From Cristatella mucedo (Eukaryota; Bryozoa; Phylactolaemata; Cristatellidae): a stretch of DNA of 64,000 bases. The notes beneath the pieces were generated by a model, which did no database searches, had not been told where the DNA came from, and worked only from the letters and a program-made list of their open reading frames with translations. Both the position numbers and the translations under genes were made by a program. The DNA lies in NCBI GenBank assembly GCA_009760855.2, contig WPIO01000055.1, positions 1,162,001 to 1,226,000 of the forward strand. The letters run 5' to 3'. The number at the start of each line of letters is the position of its first letter. Position 1 is the stretch's first letter. Of this stretch, positions 12,401 through 27,400 are shown in pieces.

Positions 12401-15400
12401 GGCGGCAGGTAAGGCAGCTTTCACGTTCATGTACCGTTAGTTCGGATTATGTAAAGCTCGAGGGGTCAAGTGCTAAACGACACGATGCCAGTGCTCTGCG
12501 TTATTTCCGAATCAAAAGGCTCTCTTGTAAGCACTGTTCACGAGTCTCGCCAATATGAATCCTAGAGCCAAAACTCTGATAGTTCCTTTGTGCGGTCTTC
12601 ATCAGACAATTCAGCTTTTCACTGTCTAGCATTTTCGCAAAAAACTCAGCCAGAATGGTTTCAGGTTTCAGGTGAATACCTATAGCAGGGGATCTTCACG
12701 TAAGCCTTGTAATATTTACCTGATAGCTGTCACGCTTGGCTACGACGAAACAAGCTTGTTGCCATGCATTGCCCTGGTTGCCACTCTTCGACCAGACCAC
12801 TGTCCTCGAAGTCGGCAACTGGGTACCGACTATGGAAACGGTGAGATTACCCACTCCTGCACCATACATGTGATAGAAGAAGCACACGTTCGTGTCTTGG
12901 CCAGGATTCAAAGCCGGTGACCGTGAGTGATGCAGTGTTTCCAACAAGTGATCCGTCTGCATACATGTAGTAGCCTGCAAAGATCAAAGGTAGAGGTGAA
13001 TGTTGTGGCGACATACTGCTGCATACAAGTTTACTGGTTTGATATTCTCGTTTCGCCGTACCAGTGCCAGAGGTGTGATCTCCTTGTGGTCCTGTGGAAA
13101 GCGACCGGCTGCCCCTGTTGATGCGTACAAATCTGTAGGCAGAGAAAGACGTCGTGTAGCCGCAGATGGCATCCGACTCTTCGAAGTTGCAGCTACCCGC
13201 AGTTTGATTCGTCAGCTGGCTCGGGATGCTTTTGGTAGTTGAAGGAAGAGTTACGAAGCTGGTGGTGCTCACTGCAGCAGCGATAACATCGCAGGCATTA
13301 GGCGACTTGTAGGCTTACCGGAAATCCGTAAGCACACATTCGTCTGCTGAGTCAGTAGCAATGGCACATCTCAGAGAAACAGAAGTACTTTGGTTAGTTT
13401 GGACTTGGCATGCAGCCGATCTAAAAAGACCACCTAGAAGGCTCTTCCAGCAAGCTAGCAATCTATGGACCAGTAAATCAAGCGGCCGACACGGAAAGGA
13501 TGGTAGTTGAAAAAGCTGGATATCTTTCGCATTGTACGTGGAGCCTCGTGTCTCCTTAAAGGATACAATCGAGGCAACAAAAGAGTACGAGTTGAACACG
13601 GCTTTTAAATACGACAAACAAATTGGCTGGCCGATTGCGATATCTATTTCCGTCTGCTTTTAATTTGCAGGAAGACATTGTTACGGGTTCCCATGGTAAC
13701 ACAGAGGGGACAGACGAACGGCACCATGTGAGCTCTTGTGATGGCTGCTAATGTCCGGTCGTACAGCATCGTGATGAAAGGCAGCACTTTCCAATTGATC
13801 AAGGTCACGTTCACATCGAAAGCGATTGAGGGGTGTCACATTTAGCACAAACGTACCTGCCGGTTGAACGAGGATGTCGTCGATAGCTACGTCAGCATCT
13901 TTGTTGCCGGTAGACGATTGCCTCAAGGACTCGAAGACGATCTATAACCACGAAGCGTTAAAGCATAAATGCGATGATGCAATAAATCAAAATTGACGAC
14001 CCATATTTACACAGCTGCTAAAAACGATACAGGTAAAGACCGAGTCTCCGAGAAACGGTGCCTACCGACCGTTGCCTGGTAGGAATCCTAGTGAATGTGA
14101 TTGTGTATGCGAAAGTCACCCTGCACAGACACGTCTCCTTTGAGGCCGCAAGCCGCATTGCTTTGCTTAGAAATAAAGTTTTAGTGGCCGGAGCCCGTTT
14201 ACCTTTGGTTTTACGTCGTTGCTACCATATGCAAACGAGACATAGTTTTGTTGTGTAACCTAACTTAAATGTGACAAGTAGGGCGCGGCGTATTACAACG
14301 GCTTTATAAAATGTGGTATTTACTACTTGCTAAATTCTGTTGCGGTTACATGACCAATGATGTGATGGTGATCGGCAACAGTTTTTTTCGGCTACCTAGT
14401 TAAAGATGAGCTCAGATCATTGGTTCGCCACAACGTGTAGTACAGGAACGCCAGCCTCTGTCGCTCACAGCCATAAAAAACGATAGCAGAGGAAAGCGTC
14501 AGTCATTCCTGTGACCCTGAAAAGAGCCTTTTTCGCGCTCTTAGATGCTAATCTAAAGAATTTACCATGTAGCTGTTCCCTGCTAAAGGCGCGATGGCAT
14601 TGACTGCTCGCCATTATAGCGGTGCCAGGTGAGCTCAGCTATCTTTTTCACAAGTCACCGGGCATGAGTAATGGATTGCTATTATTACCAGCTGGTCACG
14701 GAACACCTGTCAAATGCTTTGCTACATCATCCGACGTTTTTCATCGATAACTTGCACTCATTTCTGGATTGACATCATTTCAGTTCGAAAGTAGAATCTC
14801 ACGTGGTCACTTTACTAAGCGACATCAGTTCGAATGCAATTCAGCGTGACTACACTTACAAAGACTAACGGAAAGCCTAGAAACTTTCGACAACAACGAG
14901 CAAGGTTGGCCTAGGAAAAACACGGTGGAGTACAGGCACTACTTGCTCTTTCATCCTGCTTGGTTAACCGTCAGGCGGCAGGTAAGGCAGCTTTCACGTT
15001 CATGTACCGTTAGTTCGGATTATGTAAAGCTCGAGGGGTCAAGTGCTAAACGACACGATGCCAGTGCTCTGCGTTATTTCCGAATCAAAAGGCTCTCTTG
15101 TAAGCACTGTTCACGAGTCTCGCCAATATGAATCCTAGAGCCCACAAACTCTGATAGTTCCTTTGTGCGGTCTTCATCAGACAATTCAGCTTTTCACTGT
15201 CTTGCATTTTCGCAAAAAACTCAGCCAGAATGGTTTCAGGTTTCAGGTGAATACCTATAGCAGGGGATCTTCACGTAAGCCTTGTAATATTTACCTGATA
15301 GCTGTCACGCTTGGCTACGACGAAACAAGCTTGTTGCCATGCATTGCCCTGGTTGCCACTCTTCGACCAGACCACTGTCCTCGAAGTCGGCAACTGGGTA

Positions 15401-18400
15401 CCGACTATGGAAACGGTGAGATTACCCACTCCTGCACCATACATGTGATAGAAGAAGCACACGTTCGTGTCTTGGCCAGGATTCAAAGCCGGTGACGTGA
15501 GTGATGCAGTGTTTCCAACAAGTGATCCGTCTGCATACATGTAGTAGCCTGCAAAGATCAAAGGTAGAGGTGAATGTTGTGGCGACATACTGCTGCATAC
15601 AAGCTTACTGGTTTGATATTCTCGTTTCGCCGTACCAGTGCCAGAGGTGTGATCTCCTTGTGGTCCTGTGGAAAGCGACCGGCTGCCCCTGTTGATGCGT
15701 ACAAATCTGTAGGCAGAGAAAGACGTCGTGTAGCCGCAGATGGCATCCGACTCTTCGAAGTTGCAGCTACCCGCAGTTTGATTCGTCAGCTGGCTCGGGA
15801 TGCTTTTGGTAGTTGAAGGAAGAGTTACGAAGCTGGTGGTGCTCACTGCAGCAGCGATAACATCGCAGGCATTAGGCGACTTGTAGGCTTACCGGAAATC
15901 CGTAAGCACACATTCGTCTGCTGAGTCAGTAGCAATGGCACATCTCAGAGAAACAGAAGTACTTTGGTTAGTTTGGACTTGGCATGCAGCCGATCTAAAA
16001 AGACCACCTAGAAGGCTCTTCCAGCAAGCTAGCAATCTATGGACCAGTAAATCAAGCGGCCGACACGGAAAGGATGGTAGTTGAAAAAGCTGGATATCTT
16101 TCGCATTGTACGTGGAGCCTCGTGTCTCCTTAAAGGATACAATCGAGGCAACAAAAGAGTACGAGTTGAACACGGCTTTTAAATACGACAAACAAATTGG
16201 CTGGCCGATTGCGATATCTATTTCCGTCTGCTTTTAATTTGCAGGAAGACATTGTTACGGGTTCCCATGGTAACACAGAGGGGACAGACGAACGGCACCA
16301 TGTGAGCTCTTGTGATGGCTGCTAATGTCCGGTCGTACAGCATCGTGATGAAAGGCAGCACTTTCCAATTGATCAAGGTCACGTTCACATCGAAAGCGAT
16401 TGAGGGGTGTCACATTTAGCACAAACGTACCTGCCGGTTGAACGAGGATGTCGTCGATAGCTACGTCAGCATCTTTGTTGCCGGTAGACGATTGCCTCAA
16501 GGACTCGAAGACGATCTATAACCACGAAGCGTTAAAGCATAAATGCGATGATGCAATAAATCAAAATTGACGACCCATATTTACACAGCTGCTAAAAACG
16601 ATACAGGTAAAGACCGAGTCTCCGAGAAACGGTGCCTACCGACCGTTGCCTGGTAGGAATCCTAGTGAATGTGATTGTGTATGCGAAAGTCACCCTGCAC
16701 AGACACGTCTCCTTTGAGGCCGCAAGCCGCATTGCTTTGCTTAGAAATAAAGTTTTAGTGGCCGGAGCCCGTTTACCTTTGGTTTTACGTCGTTGCTACC
16801 ATATGCAAACGAGACATAGTTTGTTGTGTAACCTAACTTAAATGTGACAAGTAGGGCGCGGCGTATTACAACGGCTTTATAAAATGTGGTATTTACTACT
16901 TGCTAAATTCTGTTGCGGTTACATGACCAATGATGTGATGGTGATCGGCAACAGTTTTTTTCGGCTACCTAGTTAAAGATGAGCTCAGATCATTGGTTCG
17001 CCACAACGTGTAGTACAGGAACGCCAGCCTCTGTCGCTCACAGCCATAAAAAACGATAGCAGAGGAAAGCGTCAGTCATTCCTGTGACCCTGAAAAGAGC
17101 CTTTTTCGCGCTCTTAGATGCTAATCTAAAGAATTTACCATGTAGCTGTTCCCTGCTAAAGGCGCGATGGCATTGACTGCTCGCCATTATAGCGGTGCCA
17201 GGTGAGCTCAGCTATCTTTTTCACAAGTCACCGGGCATGAGTAATGGATTGCTATTATTACCAGCTGGTCACGGAACACCTGTCAAATGCTTTGCTACAT
17301 CATCCGACGTTTTTCATCGATAACTTGCACTCATTTCTGGATTGACATCATTTCAGTTCGAAAGTAGAATCTCACGTGGTCACTTTACTAAGCGACATCA
17401 GTTCGAATGCAATTCAGCGTGACTACACTTACAAAGACTAACGGAAAGCCTAGAAACTTTCGACAACAACGAGCAAGGTTGGCCTAGGAAAAACACGGTG
17501 GAGTACAGGCACTACTTGCTCTTTCATCCTGCTTGGTTAACCGTCAGGCGGCAGGTAAGGCAGCTTTCACGTTCATGTACCGTTAGTTCGGATTATGTAA
17601 AGCTCGAGGGGTCAAGTGCTAAACGACACGATGCCAGTGCTCTGCGTTATTTCCGAATCAAAAGGCTCTCTTGTAAGCACTGTTCACGAGTCTCGCCAAT
17701 ATGAATCCTAGAGCCACAAAACTCTGATAGTTCCTTTGTACGGTCTTCATCAGACAATTCAGCTTTTCACTGTCTTGCATTTTCGCAAAAAAACTCAGCC
17801 AGAATGGTTTTCAGGTTTCAGGTGAATACCTATAGCAGGGGATCTTCACGTAAGCCTTGTAATATTTACCTGATAGCTGTCACGCTTGGCTACGACGAAA
17901 CAAGCTTGTTGCCATGCATTGCCCTGGTTGCCACTCTTCGACCAGACCACTGTCCTCGAAGTCGGCAACTGGGTACCGACTATGGGAAACGGTGAGATTA
18001 CCCACTCCTGCACCATACATGTGATAGAAGAAGCACACGTTCGTGTCTTGGCCAGGATTCAAAGCCGGTGACGTGAGTGATGCAGTGTTTCCAACAAGTG
18101 ATCCGTCTGCATACATGTAGTAGCCTGCAAAGATCAAAGGTAGAGGTGAATGTTGTGGCGACATACTGCTGCATACAAGTTTACTGGTTTGATATTCTCG
18201 TTTTCGCCGTACCAGTGCCAGAGGTGTGATCTCCTTGTGGTCCTGTGGAAAGCGACCGGCTGCCCCTGTTGATGCGTACAAATCTGTAGGCAGAGAAAGA
18301 CGTCGTGTAGCCGCAGATGGCATCCGACTCTTCGAAGTTGCAGCTACCCGCAGTTTGATTCGTCAGCTGGCTCGGGATGCTTTTGGTAGTTGAAGGAAGA

Positions 18401-21400
18401 GTTACGAAGCTGGTGGTGCTCACTGCAGCAGCGATAACATCGCAGGCATTAGGCGACTTGTAGGCTTACCGGAAATCCGTAAGCACACATTCGTCTGCTG
18501 AGTCAGTAGCAATGGCACATCTCAGAGAAACAGAAGTACTTTGGTTAGTTTGGACTTGGCATGCAGCCGATCTAAAAAGACCACCTAGAAGGCTCTTCCA
18601 GCAAGCTAGCAATCTATGGACCAGTAAATCAAGCGGCCGACACGGAAAGGATGGTAGTTGAAAAAGCTGGATATCTTTCGCATTGTACGTGGAGCCTCGT
18701 GTCTCCTTAAAGGATACAATCGAGGCAACAAAAGAGTACGAGTTGAACACGGCTTTTAAATACGACAAACAAATTGGCTGGCCGATTGCGATATCTATTT
18801 CCGTCTGCTTTTAATTTGCAGGAAGACATTGTTACGGGTTCCCATGGTAACACAGAGGGGGACAGACGAACGGCACCATGTGAGCTCTTGTGATGGCTGC
18901 TAATGTCCGGTCGTACAGCATCGTGATGAAAGGCAGCACTTTCCAATTGATCAAGGTCACGTTCACATCGAAAGCGATTGAGGGGTGTCACATTTAGCAC
19001 AAACGTACCTGCCGGTTGAACGAGGATGTCGTCGATAGCTACGTCAGCATCTTTGTTGCCGGTAGACGATTGCCTCAAGGACTCGAAGACGATCTATAAC
19101 CACGAAGCGTTAAAGCATAAATGCGATGATGCAATAAATCAAAATTGACGACCCATATTTACACAGCTGCTAAAAACGATACAGGGAAAGACCGAGTCTC
19201 CGAGAAACGGTGCCTACCGACCGTTGCCTGGTAGGAATCCTAGTGAATGTGATTGTGTATGCGAAAGTCACCCTGCACAGACACGTCTCCTTTGAGGCCG
19301 CAAGCCGCATTGCTTTGCTTAGAAATAAAGTTTTAGTGGCCGGAGCCCGTTTACCTTTGGTTTTACGTCGTTGCTACCATATGCAAACGAGACATAGTTT
19401 GTTGTGTAACCTAACTTAAATGTGACAAGTAGGGCGCGGCGTATTACAACGGCTTTATAAAATGTGGTATTTACTACTTGCTAAATTCTGTTGCGGTTAC
19501 ATGACCAATGATGTGATGGTGATCGGCAACAGTTTTTTTTTTTCGGCTACCTAGTTAAAGATGAGCTCAGATCATTGGTTCGCCACAACGTCTAGTACAG
19601 GAACGCCAGCCTCTGTCGCTCACAGCCAGTAAAAACGATAGCAGAGGAAAGCGTCAGTCATTCCTGTGACCCTGATAAGAGCCTTTTTCGCGCTCTTAGA
19701 TGCTAATCTACAAGAATTTACCATGTAGCTGTTCCCTGCTAAAGGCGCGATGGCATTGACTGCTCGCCATTATAGCGGTGCCAGGTGAGCTCAGCTATCT
19801 TTTTCACAAGTCACCGGGCATGAGTAATGGATTGCTATTATTACCAGCTGGTCACGGAACACCTGTCAAATGCTTTGCTACATCATCCGACGTTTTTCAT
19901 CGATAACTTGCACTCATTTCTGGATTGACATCATTTCAGTTCGAAAGTAGAATCTCACGTGGTCACTTTACTAAGCGACATCAGTTCGAATGCAATTCAG
20001 CGTGACTACACTTACAAAGACTAACGGAAAGCCTAGAAACTTTCGACGTTCATGTACCGTTAGTTCGGATTATGTAAAGCTCAAGGGGTCAAGTGCTAAA
20101 CGACACGATGCCAGTGCTCTGCGTTATTTCCGAATCAAAAGGCTCTCTTGTAAGCACTGTTCACGAGTCTCGCCAATATGAATCCTAGAGCCAAAACTCT
20201 GATAGTTCCTTTGTGCGGTCTTCATCAGACAATTCAGCTTTTCACTGTCTTGCATTTTCGCAAAAAACTCAGCCAGAATGGTTTCAGGTTTCAGGTGAAT
20301 ACCTATAGCAGGGGATCTTCACGTAAGCCTTGTAATATTTACCTGATAGCTGTCACGCTTGGCTACGACGAAACAAGCTTGTTTGCCATGCATTGCCCTG
20401 GTTGCCACTCTTCGACCAGACCACTGTCCTCGAAGTCGGCAACTGGGTACCGACTATGGAAACGGTGAGATTACCCACTCCTGCACCATACATGTGATAG
20501 AAGAAGCACACGTTCGTGTCTTGGCCAGGATTCAAAGCCGGTGACGTGAGTGATGCAGTGTTTTCCAACAAGTGATCCGTCTGCATACATGTAGTAGCCT
20601 GCAAAGATCAAAGGTAGAGGTGAATGTTGTGGCGACATACTGCTGCATACAAGTTTTACTGGTTTGATATTCTCGTTTTCGCCGTACCAGTGCCAGAGGT
20701 GTGATCTCCTTGTGGTCCTGTGGAAAGCGACCGGCTGCCCCTGTTGATGCGTACAAAATCTGTAGGCAGAGAAAGACGTCGTGTAGCCGCAGATGGCATC
20801 CGACTCTTCGAAGTTGCAGCTACCCGCAGTTTGATTCGTCAGCTGGCTCGGGATGCTTTTGGTAGTTGAAGGAAGAGTTACGAAGCTGGTGGTGCTCACT
20901 GCAGCAGCGATAACATCGCAGGCATTAGGCGACTTGTAGGCTTACCGGAAATCCGTAAGCACACATTCGTCTGCTGAGTCAGTAGCAATGGCACATCTCA
21001 GAGAAACAGAAGTACTTTGGTTAGTTTGGACTTGGCATGCAGCCGATCTAAAAAGACCACCTAGAAGGCTCTTCCAGCAAGCTAGCAATCTATGGACCAG
21101 TAAATCAAGCGGCCGACACGGAAAGGATGGTAGTTGAAAAAGCTGGATATCTTTCGCATTGTACGTGGAGCCTCGTGTCTCCTTAAAGGATACAATCGAG
21201 GCAACAAAAGAGTACGAGTTGAACACGGCTTTTTAAATACGACAAACAAATTGGCTGGCCGATTGCGATATCTATTTCCGTCTGCTTTTAATTTGCAGGA
21301 AGACATTGGTTACGGGTTCCCATGGTAACACAGAGGGGACAGACGAACGGCACCATGTGAGCTCTTGTGATGGCTGCTAATGTCCGGTCGTACAGCATCG

Positions 21401-24400
21401 TGATGAAAGGCAGCACTTTCCAATTGATCAAGGTCACGTTCACATCGAAAGCGATTGAGGGGTGTCACATTTAGCACAAACGTACCTGCCGGTTGAACGA
21501 GGATGTCGTCGATAGCTACGTCAGCATCTTTGTTGCCGGTAGACGATTGCCTCAAGGACTCGAAGACGATCTATAACCACGAAGCGTTAAAGCATAAATG
21601 CGATGATGCAATAAATCAAAATTGACGACCCATATTTACACAGCTGCAACTAAAAAACGATACAGGTAAAAGACCGAGTCTCCGAGAAACGGTGCCTACC
21701 GACCGTTGCCTGGTAGGAATCCTAGTGAATGTGATTGTGTATGCGAAAGTCACCCTGCACAGACACGTCTCCTTTGAGGCCGCAAGCCGCATTGCTTTGC
21801 TTAGAAATAAAGTTTTAGTGGCCGGAGCCCGTTTACCTTTGGTTTTACGTCGTTGCTACCATATGCAAACGAGACATAGTTTGTTGTGTAACCTAACTTA
21901 AATGTGACAAGTAGGGCGCGGCGTATTACAACGGCTTTATAAAAAGTGGTATTTACTACTTGCTAAATTCTGTTGCGGTTACATGACCAATGATGTGATG
22001 GTGATCGGCAACAGTTTTTTTTTCGGCTACCTAGTTAAAGATGAGCTCAGATCATTGGTTCGCCACAACGTGTAGTACAGGAACGCCAGCCTCTGTCGCT
22101 CACAGCCATAAAAAACGATAGCAGAGGAAAGCGTCAGTCATTCCTGTGACCCTGAAAAGAGCCTTTTTCGCGCTCTTAGATGCTAATCTACAGAATTTAC
22201 CATGTAGCTGTTCCCTGCTAAAGGCGCGATGGCATTGACTGCTCGCCATTATAGCGGTGCCAGGTGAGCTCAGCTATCTTTTTCACAAGTCACCGGGCAT
22301 GAGTAATGGATTGCTATTATTACCAGCTGGTCACGGAGTGAACACCTGTCAAATGCTTTGCTACATCATCCGACGTTTTTTCATCGATAACTTGCACTCA
22401 TTTCTGGATTGACATCATTTCAGTTCGAAAGTAGAATCTCACGTGGTCACTTTACTAAGCGACATCAGTTCGAATGCAATTCAGCGTGACTACACTTACA
22501 AAGACTAACGGAAAGCCTAGAAACTTTCGACAACAACGAGCAAGGTTGGCCTAGGAAAAACACGGTGGAGTACAGGCACTACTTGCTCTTTCATCCTGCT
22601 TGGTTAACCGTCAGGCGGCAGGTAAGGCAGCTTTCACGTTTCATGTACCGTTAGTTCGGATTATGTAAAGCTCGAGGGGTCAAGTGCTAAACGACACGAT
22701 GCCAGTGCTCTGCGTTATTTCCGAATCAAAAGGCTCTCTTGTAAGCACTGTTCACGAGTCTCGCCAATATGAATCGTAGAGCCGAAACTCTGATAGTTCC
22801 TTTGTGCGGTCTTCATCAGACAATTCAGCTTTTCACTGTCTTGCATTTTCGCAAAAAACTCAGCCAGAATGGTTTCAGGTTTCAGGTGAATACCTATAGC
22901 AGGGGATCTTCACGTAAGCCTTGTAATATTTACCTGATAGCTGTCACGCTTGGCTACGACGAAACAAGCTTGTTGCCATGCATTTGCCCTGGTTGCCACT
23001 CTTCGACCAGACCACTGTCCTCGAAGTCGGCAACTGGGGTACCGACTATGGAAACGGTGAGATTACCCACCTCCTGCACCATACATGTGATAGAAGAAGC
23101 ACACGTTCGTGTCTTGGCCAGGATTCAAAGCCGGTGACGTGAGTGATGCAGTGTTTCCAACAAGTGATCCGTCTGCATACATGTAGTAGCCTGCAAAGAT
23201 CAAAGGTAGAGGTGAATGTTGTGGCGACATACTGCTGCATACAAGTTTACTGGTTTGATATTCTCGTTTCGCCGTACCAGTGCCAGAGGTGTGATCTCCT
23301 TGTGGTCCTGTGGAAAGCGACCGGCTGCCCCTGTTGATGCGTACAAATCTGTAGGCAGAGAAAGACGTCGTGTAGCCGCAGATGGCATCCGACTCTTCGA
23401 AGTTGCAGCTACCCGCAGTTTGATTCGTCAGCTGGCTCGGGATGCTTTTGGTAGTTGAAGGAAGAGTTACGAAGCTGGTGGTGCTCACTGCAGCAGCGAT
23501 AACATCGCAGGCATTAGGCGACTTGTAGGCTTACCGGAAATCCGTAAGCACACATTCGTCTGCTGAGTCAGTAGCAATGGCACATCTCAGAGAAACAGAA
23601 GTACTTTGGTTAGTTTGGACTTGGCATGCAGCCGATCTAAAAAGACCACCTAGAAGGCTCTTCCAGCAAGCTAGCAATCTATGGACCAGTAAATCAAGCG
23701 GCCGACACGGAAAGGATGGTAGTTGAAAAAGCTGGATATCTTTCGCATTGTACGTGGAGCCTCGTGTCTCCTTAAAGGATACAATCGAGGCAACAAAAGA
23801 GTACGAGTTGAACACGGCTTTTAAATACGACAAACAAATTGGCTGGCCGATTGCGATATCTATTTCCGTCTGCTTTTAATTTGCAGGAAGACATTGTTAC
23901 GGGTTCCCATGGTAACACAGAGGGGACAGACGAACGGCACCATGTGAGCTCTTGTGATGGCTGCTAATGTCCGGTCGTACAGCATCGTGATGAAAGGCAG
24001 CACTTTCCAATTGATCAAGGTCACGTTCACATCGAAAGCGATTGAGGGGTGTCACATTTAGCACAAACGTACCTGCCGGTTGAACGAGGATGTCGTCGAT
24101 AGCTACGTCAGCATCTTTGTTGCCGGTAGACGATTGCCTCAAGGACTCGAAGACGATCTATAACCACGAAGCGTTAAAGCATAAATGCGATGATGCAATA
24201 AATCAAAATTGACGACCCATATTTACACAGCTGCTAAAAACGATACAGGTAAAGACCGAGTCTCCGAGAAACGGTGCCTACCGACCGTTGCCTGGTAGGA
24301 ATCCTAGTGAATGTGATTGTGTATGCGAANAGTCACCCTGCACAGACACGTCTCCTTTGAGGCCGCAAGCCGCATTGCTTTGCTTAGAAATAAAGTTTTA

Positions 24401-27400
24401 GTGGCCGGAGCCCGTTTACCTTTGGTTTTACGTCGTTAGTTTGTTGTGTAACCTAACTTAAATGTGACAAGTAGGGCGCGGCGGCGTATTACAACGGCTT
24501 TATAAAATGTGGTATTTACTACTTGCTAAATTCTGTTGCGGTTACATGACCAATGATGTGATGGTGATCGGCAACAGTTTTTTTCGGCTACCTAGTTAAA
24601 GATGAGCTCAGATCATTGGTTCGCCACAACGTGTAGTACAGGAACGCCAGCCTCTGTCGCTCACAGCCATAAAAAACGATAGCAGAGGAAAGCGTCAGTC
24701 ATTCCTGTGACCCTGAAAAGAGCCTTTTTCGCGCTCTTAGATGCTAATCTAAAGAATTTACCATGTAGCTGTTCCCTGCTAAAGGCGCGATGGCATTGAC
24801 TGCTCGCCATTATAGCGGTGCCAGGTGAGCTCAGCTATCTTTTTCACAAGTCACCGGGCATGAGTAATGGATTGCTATTATTACCAGCTGGTCACGGAAC
24901 ACCTGTCAAATGCTTTGCTACATCATCCGACGTTTTTCATCGATAACTTGCACTCATTTCTGGATTGACATCATTTCAGTTCGAAAGTAGAATCTCACGT
25001 GGTCACTTTACTAAGCGACATCAGTTCGAATGCAATTCAGCGTGACTACACTTACAAAGACTAACGGAAAGCCTAGAAACTTTCGACAACAACGAGCAAG
25101 GTTGGCCTAGGAAAAACACGGTGGAGTACAGGCACTACTTGCTCTTTCATCCTGCTTGGTTAACCGTCAGGCGGCAGGTAAGGCAGCTTTCACGTTCATG
25201 TACCGTTAGTTCGGATTATGTAAAGCTCGAGGGGTCAAGTGCTAAACGACACGATGCCAGTGCTCTGCGTTATTTCCGAATCAAAAGGCTCTCTTGTAAG
25301 CACTGTTCACGAGTCTCGCCAATATGAATCCTAGAGCCGAAACTCTGATAGTTCCTTTGTACGGTCTTCATCAGACAATTCAGCTTTTCACTGTCTTAAA
25401 AAAAAAAAAAAAAACTCAGCCAGAATGGTTTCAGGTTTCAGGTGAATACCTATAGCAGGGGATCTTCACGTAAGCCTTGTAATATTTTACCTGATAGCTG
25501 TCACGCTTGGCTACGACGAAACAAGCTTGTTGCCATGCATTGCCCTGGTTGCCACTCTTCGACCAGACCACTGTCCTCGAAGTCGGCAACTGGGTACCGA
25601 CTATGGAAACGGTGAGATTACCCACTCCTGCACCATACATGTGATAGAAGAAGCACACGTTCGTGTCTTGGCCAGGATTCAAAGCCGGTGACGTGAGTGA
25701 TGCAGTGTTTCCAACAAGTGATCCGTCTGCATACATGTAGTAGCCTGCAAAGATCAAAGGTAGAGGTGAATGTTGTGGCGACATACTGCTGCATACAAGT
25801 TTACTGGTTTGATATTCTCGTTTCGCCGTACCAGTGCCAGAGGTGTGATCTCCTTGTGGTCCTGTGGAAAGCGACCGGCTGCCCCTGTTGATGCGTACAA
25901 ATCTGTAGGCAGAGAAAGACGTCGTGTAGCCGCAGATGGCATCCGACTCTTCGAAGTTGCAGCTACCCGCAGTTTGATTCGTCAGCTGGCTCGGGATGCT
26001 TTTGGTAGTTGAAGGAAGAGTTACGAAGCTGGTGGTGCTCACTGCAGCAGCGATAACATCGCAGGCATTAGGCGACTTGTAGGCTTACCGGAAATCCGTA
26101 AGCACACATTCGTCTGCTGAGTCAGTAGCAATGGCACATCTCAGAGAAACAGAAGTACTTTGGTTAGTTTGGACTTGGCATGCAGCCGATCTAAAAAGAC
26201 CACCTAGAAGGCTCTTCCAGCAAGCTAGCAATCTATGGACCAGTAAATCAAGCGGCCGACACGGAAAGGATGGTAGTTGAAAAAGCTGGATATCTTTCGC
26301 ATTGTACGTGGAGCCTCGTGTCTCCTTAAAGGATACAATCGAGGCAAACAAAAGAGTACGAGTTGAACAACGGCTTTTAAATACGACAAACAAATTGGCT
26401 GGCCGATTGCGATATCTATTTCCGTCTGCTTTTAATTTGCAGGAAGACATTGTTACGGGTTCCCATGGTAACACAGAGGGGACAGACGAACGGCACCATG
26501 TGAGCTCTTGTGATGGCTGCTAATGTCCGGTCGTACAGCATCGTGATGAAAGGCAGCACTTTCCAATTGATCAAGGTCACGTTCACATCGAAAGCGATTG
26601 AGGGGTGTCACATTTAGCACAAACGTACCTGCCGGTTGAACGAGGATGTCGTCGATAGCTACGTCAGCATCTTTGTTGCCGGTAGACGATTGCCTCAAGG
26701 ACTCGAAGACGATCTATACCACGAAGCGTTAAAGCATAAATGCGATGATGCAATAAATCAAAATTGACGACCCATATTTAGACAGCTGCTAAAAACGATA
26801 CAGGTAAAGACCGAGTCTCTCCGAGAAACGGTGCCTACCGACCGTTGCCTGGTAGGAATCCTAGTGAATGTGATTGTGTATGCGAAAGTCACCCTGCACA
26901 GACACGTCTCCTTTGAGGCCGCAAGCCGCATTGCTTTGCTTAGAAATAAAGTTTTAGTGGCCGGAGCCCGTTTACCTTTGGTTTTACGTCGTTGCTACCA
27001 TATGCAAACGAGACATAGTTTGTGTTGTGTAACCTAACTTAAATGTGACAAGTAGGGCGCGGCGTATTACAACGGCTTTATAAAATGTGGTATTTACTAC
27101 TTGCTAAATTCTGTTGCGGTTACATGACCAATGATGTGATGGTGATCGGCAACAGTTTTTTTTCGGCTACCTAGTTAAAGATGAGCTCAGATCATTGGTT
27201 CGCCACAACGTGTAGTACAGGAACGCCAGCCTCTGTCGCTCACAGCCATAAAAAACGATAGCAGAGGAAAGCGTCAGTCATTCCTGTGACCCTGAAAAGA
27301 GCCTTTTTCGCGCTCTTAGATGCTAATCTACAGAATTTACCATGTAGCTGTTCCCTGCTAAAGGCGCGATGGCATTGACTGCTCGCCATTATAGCGGTGC

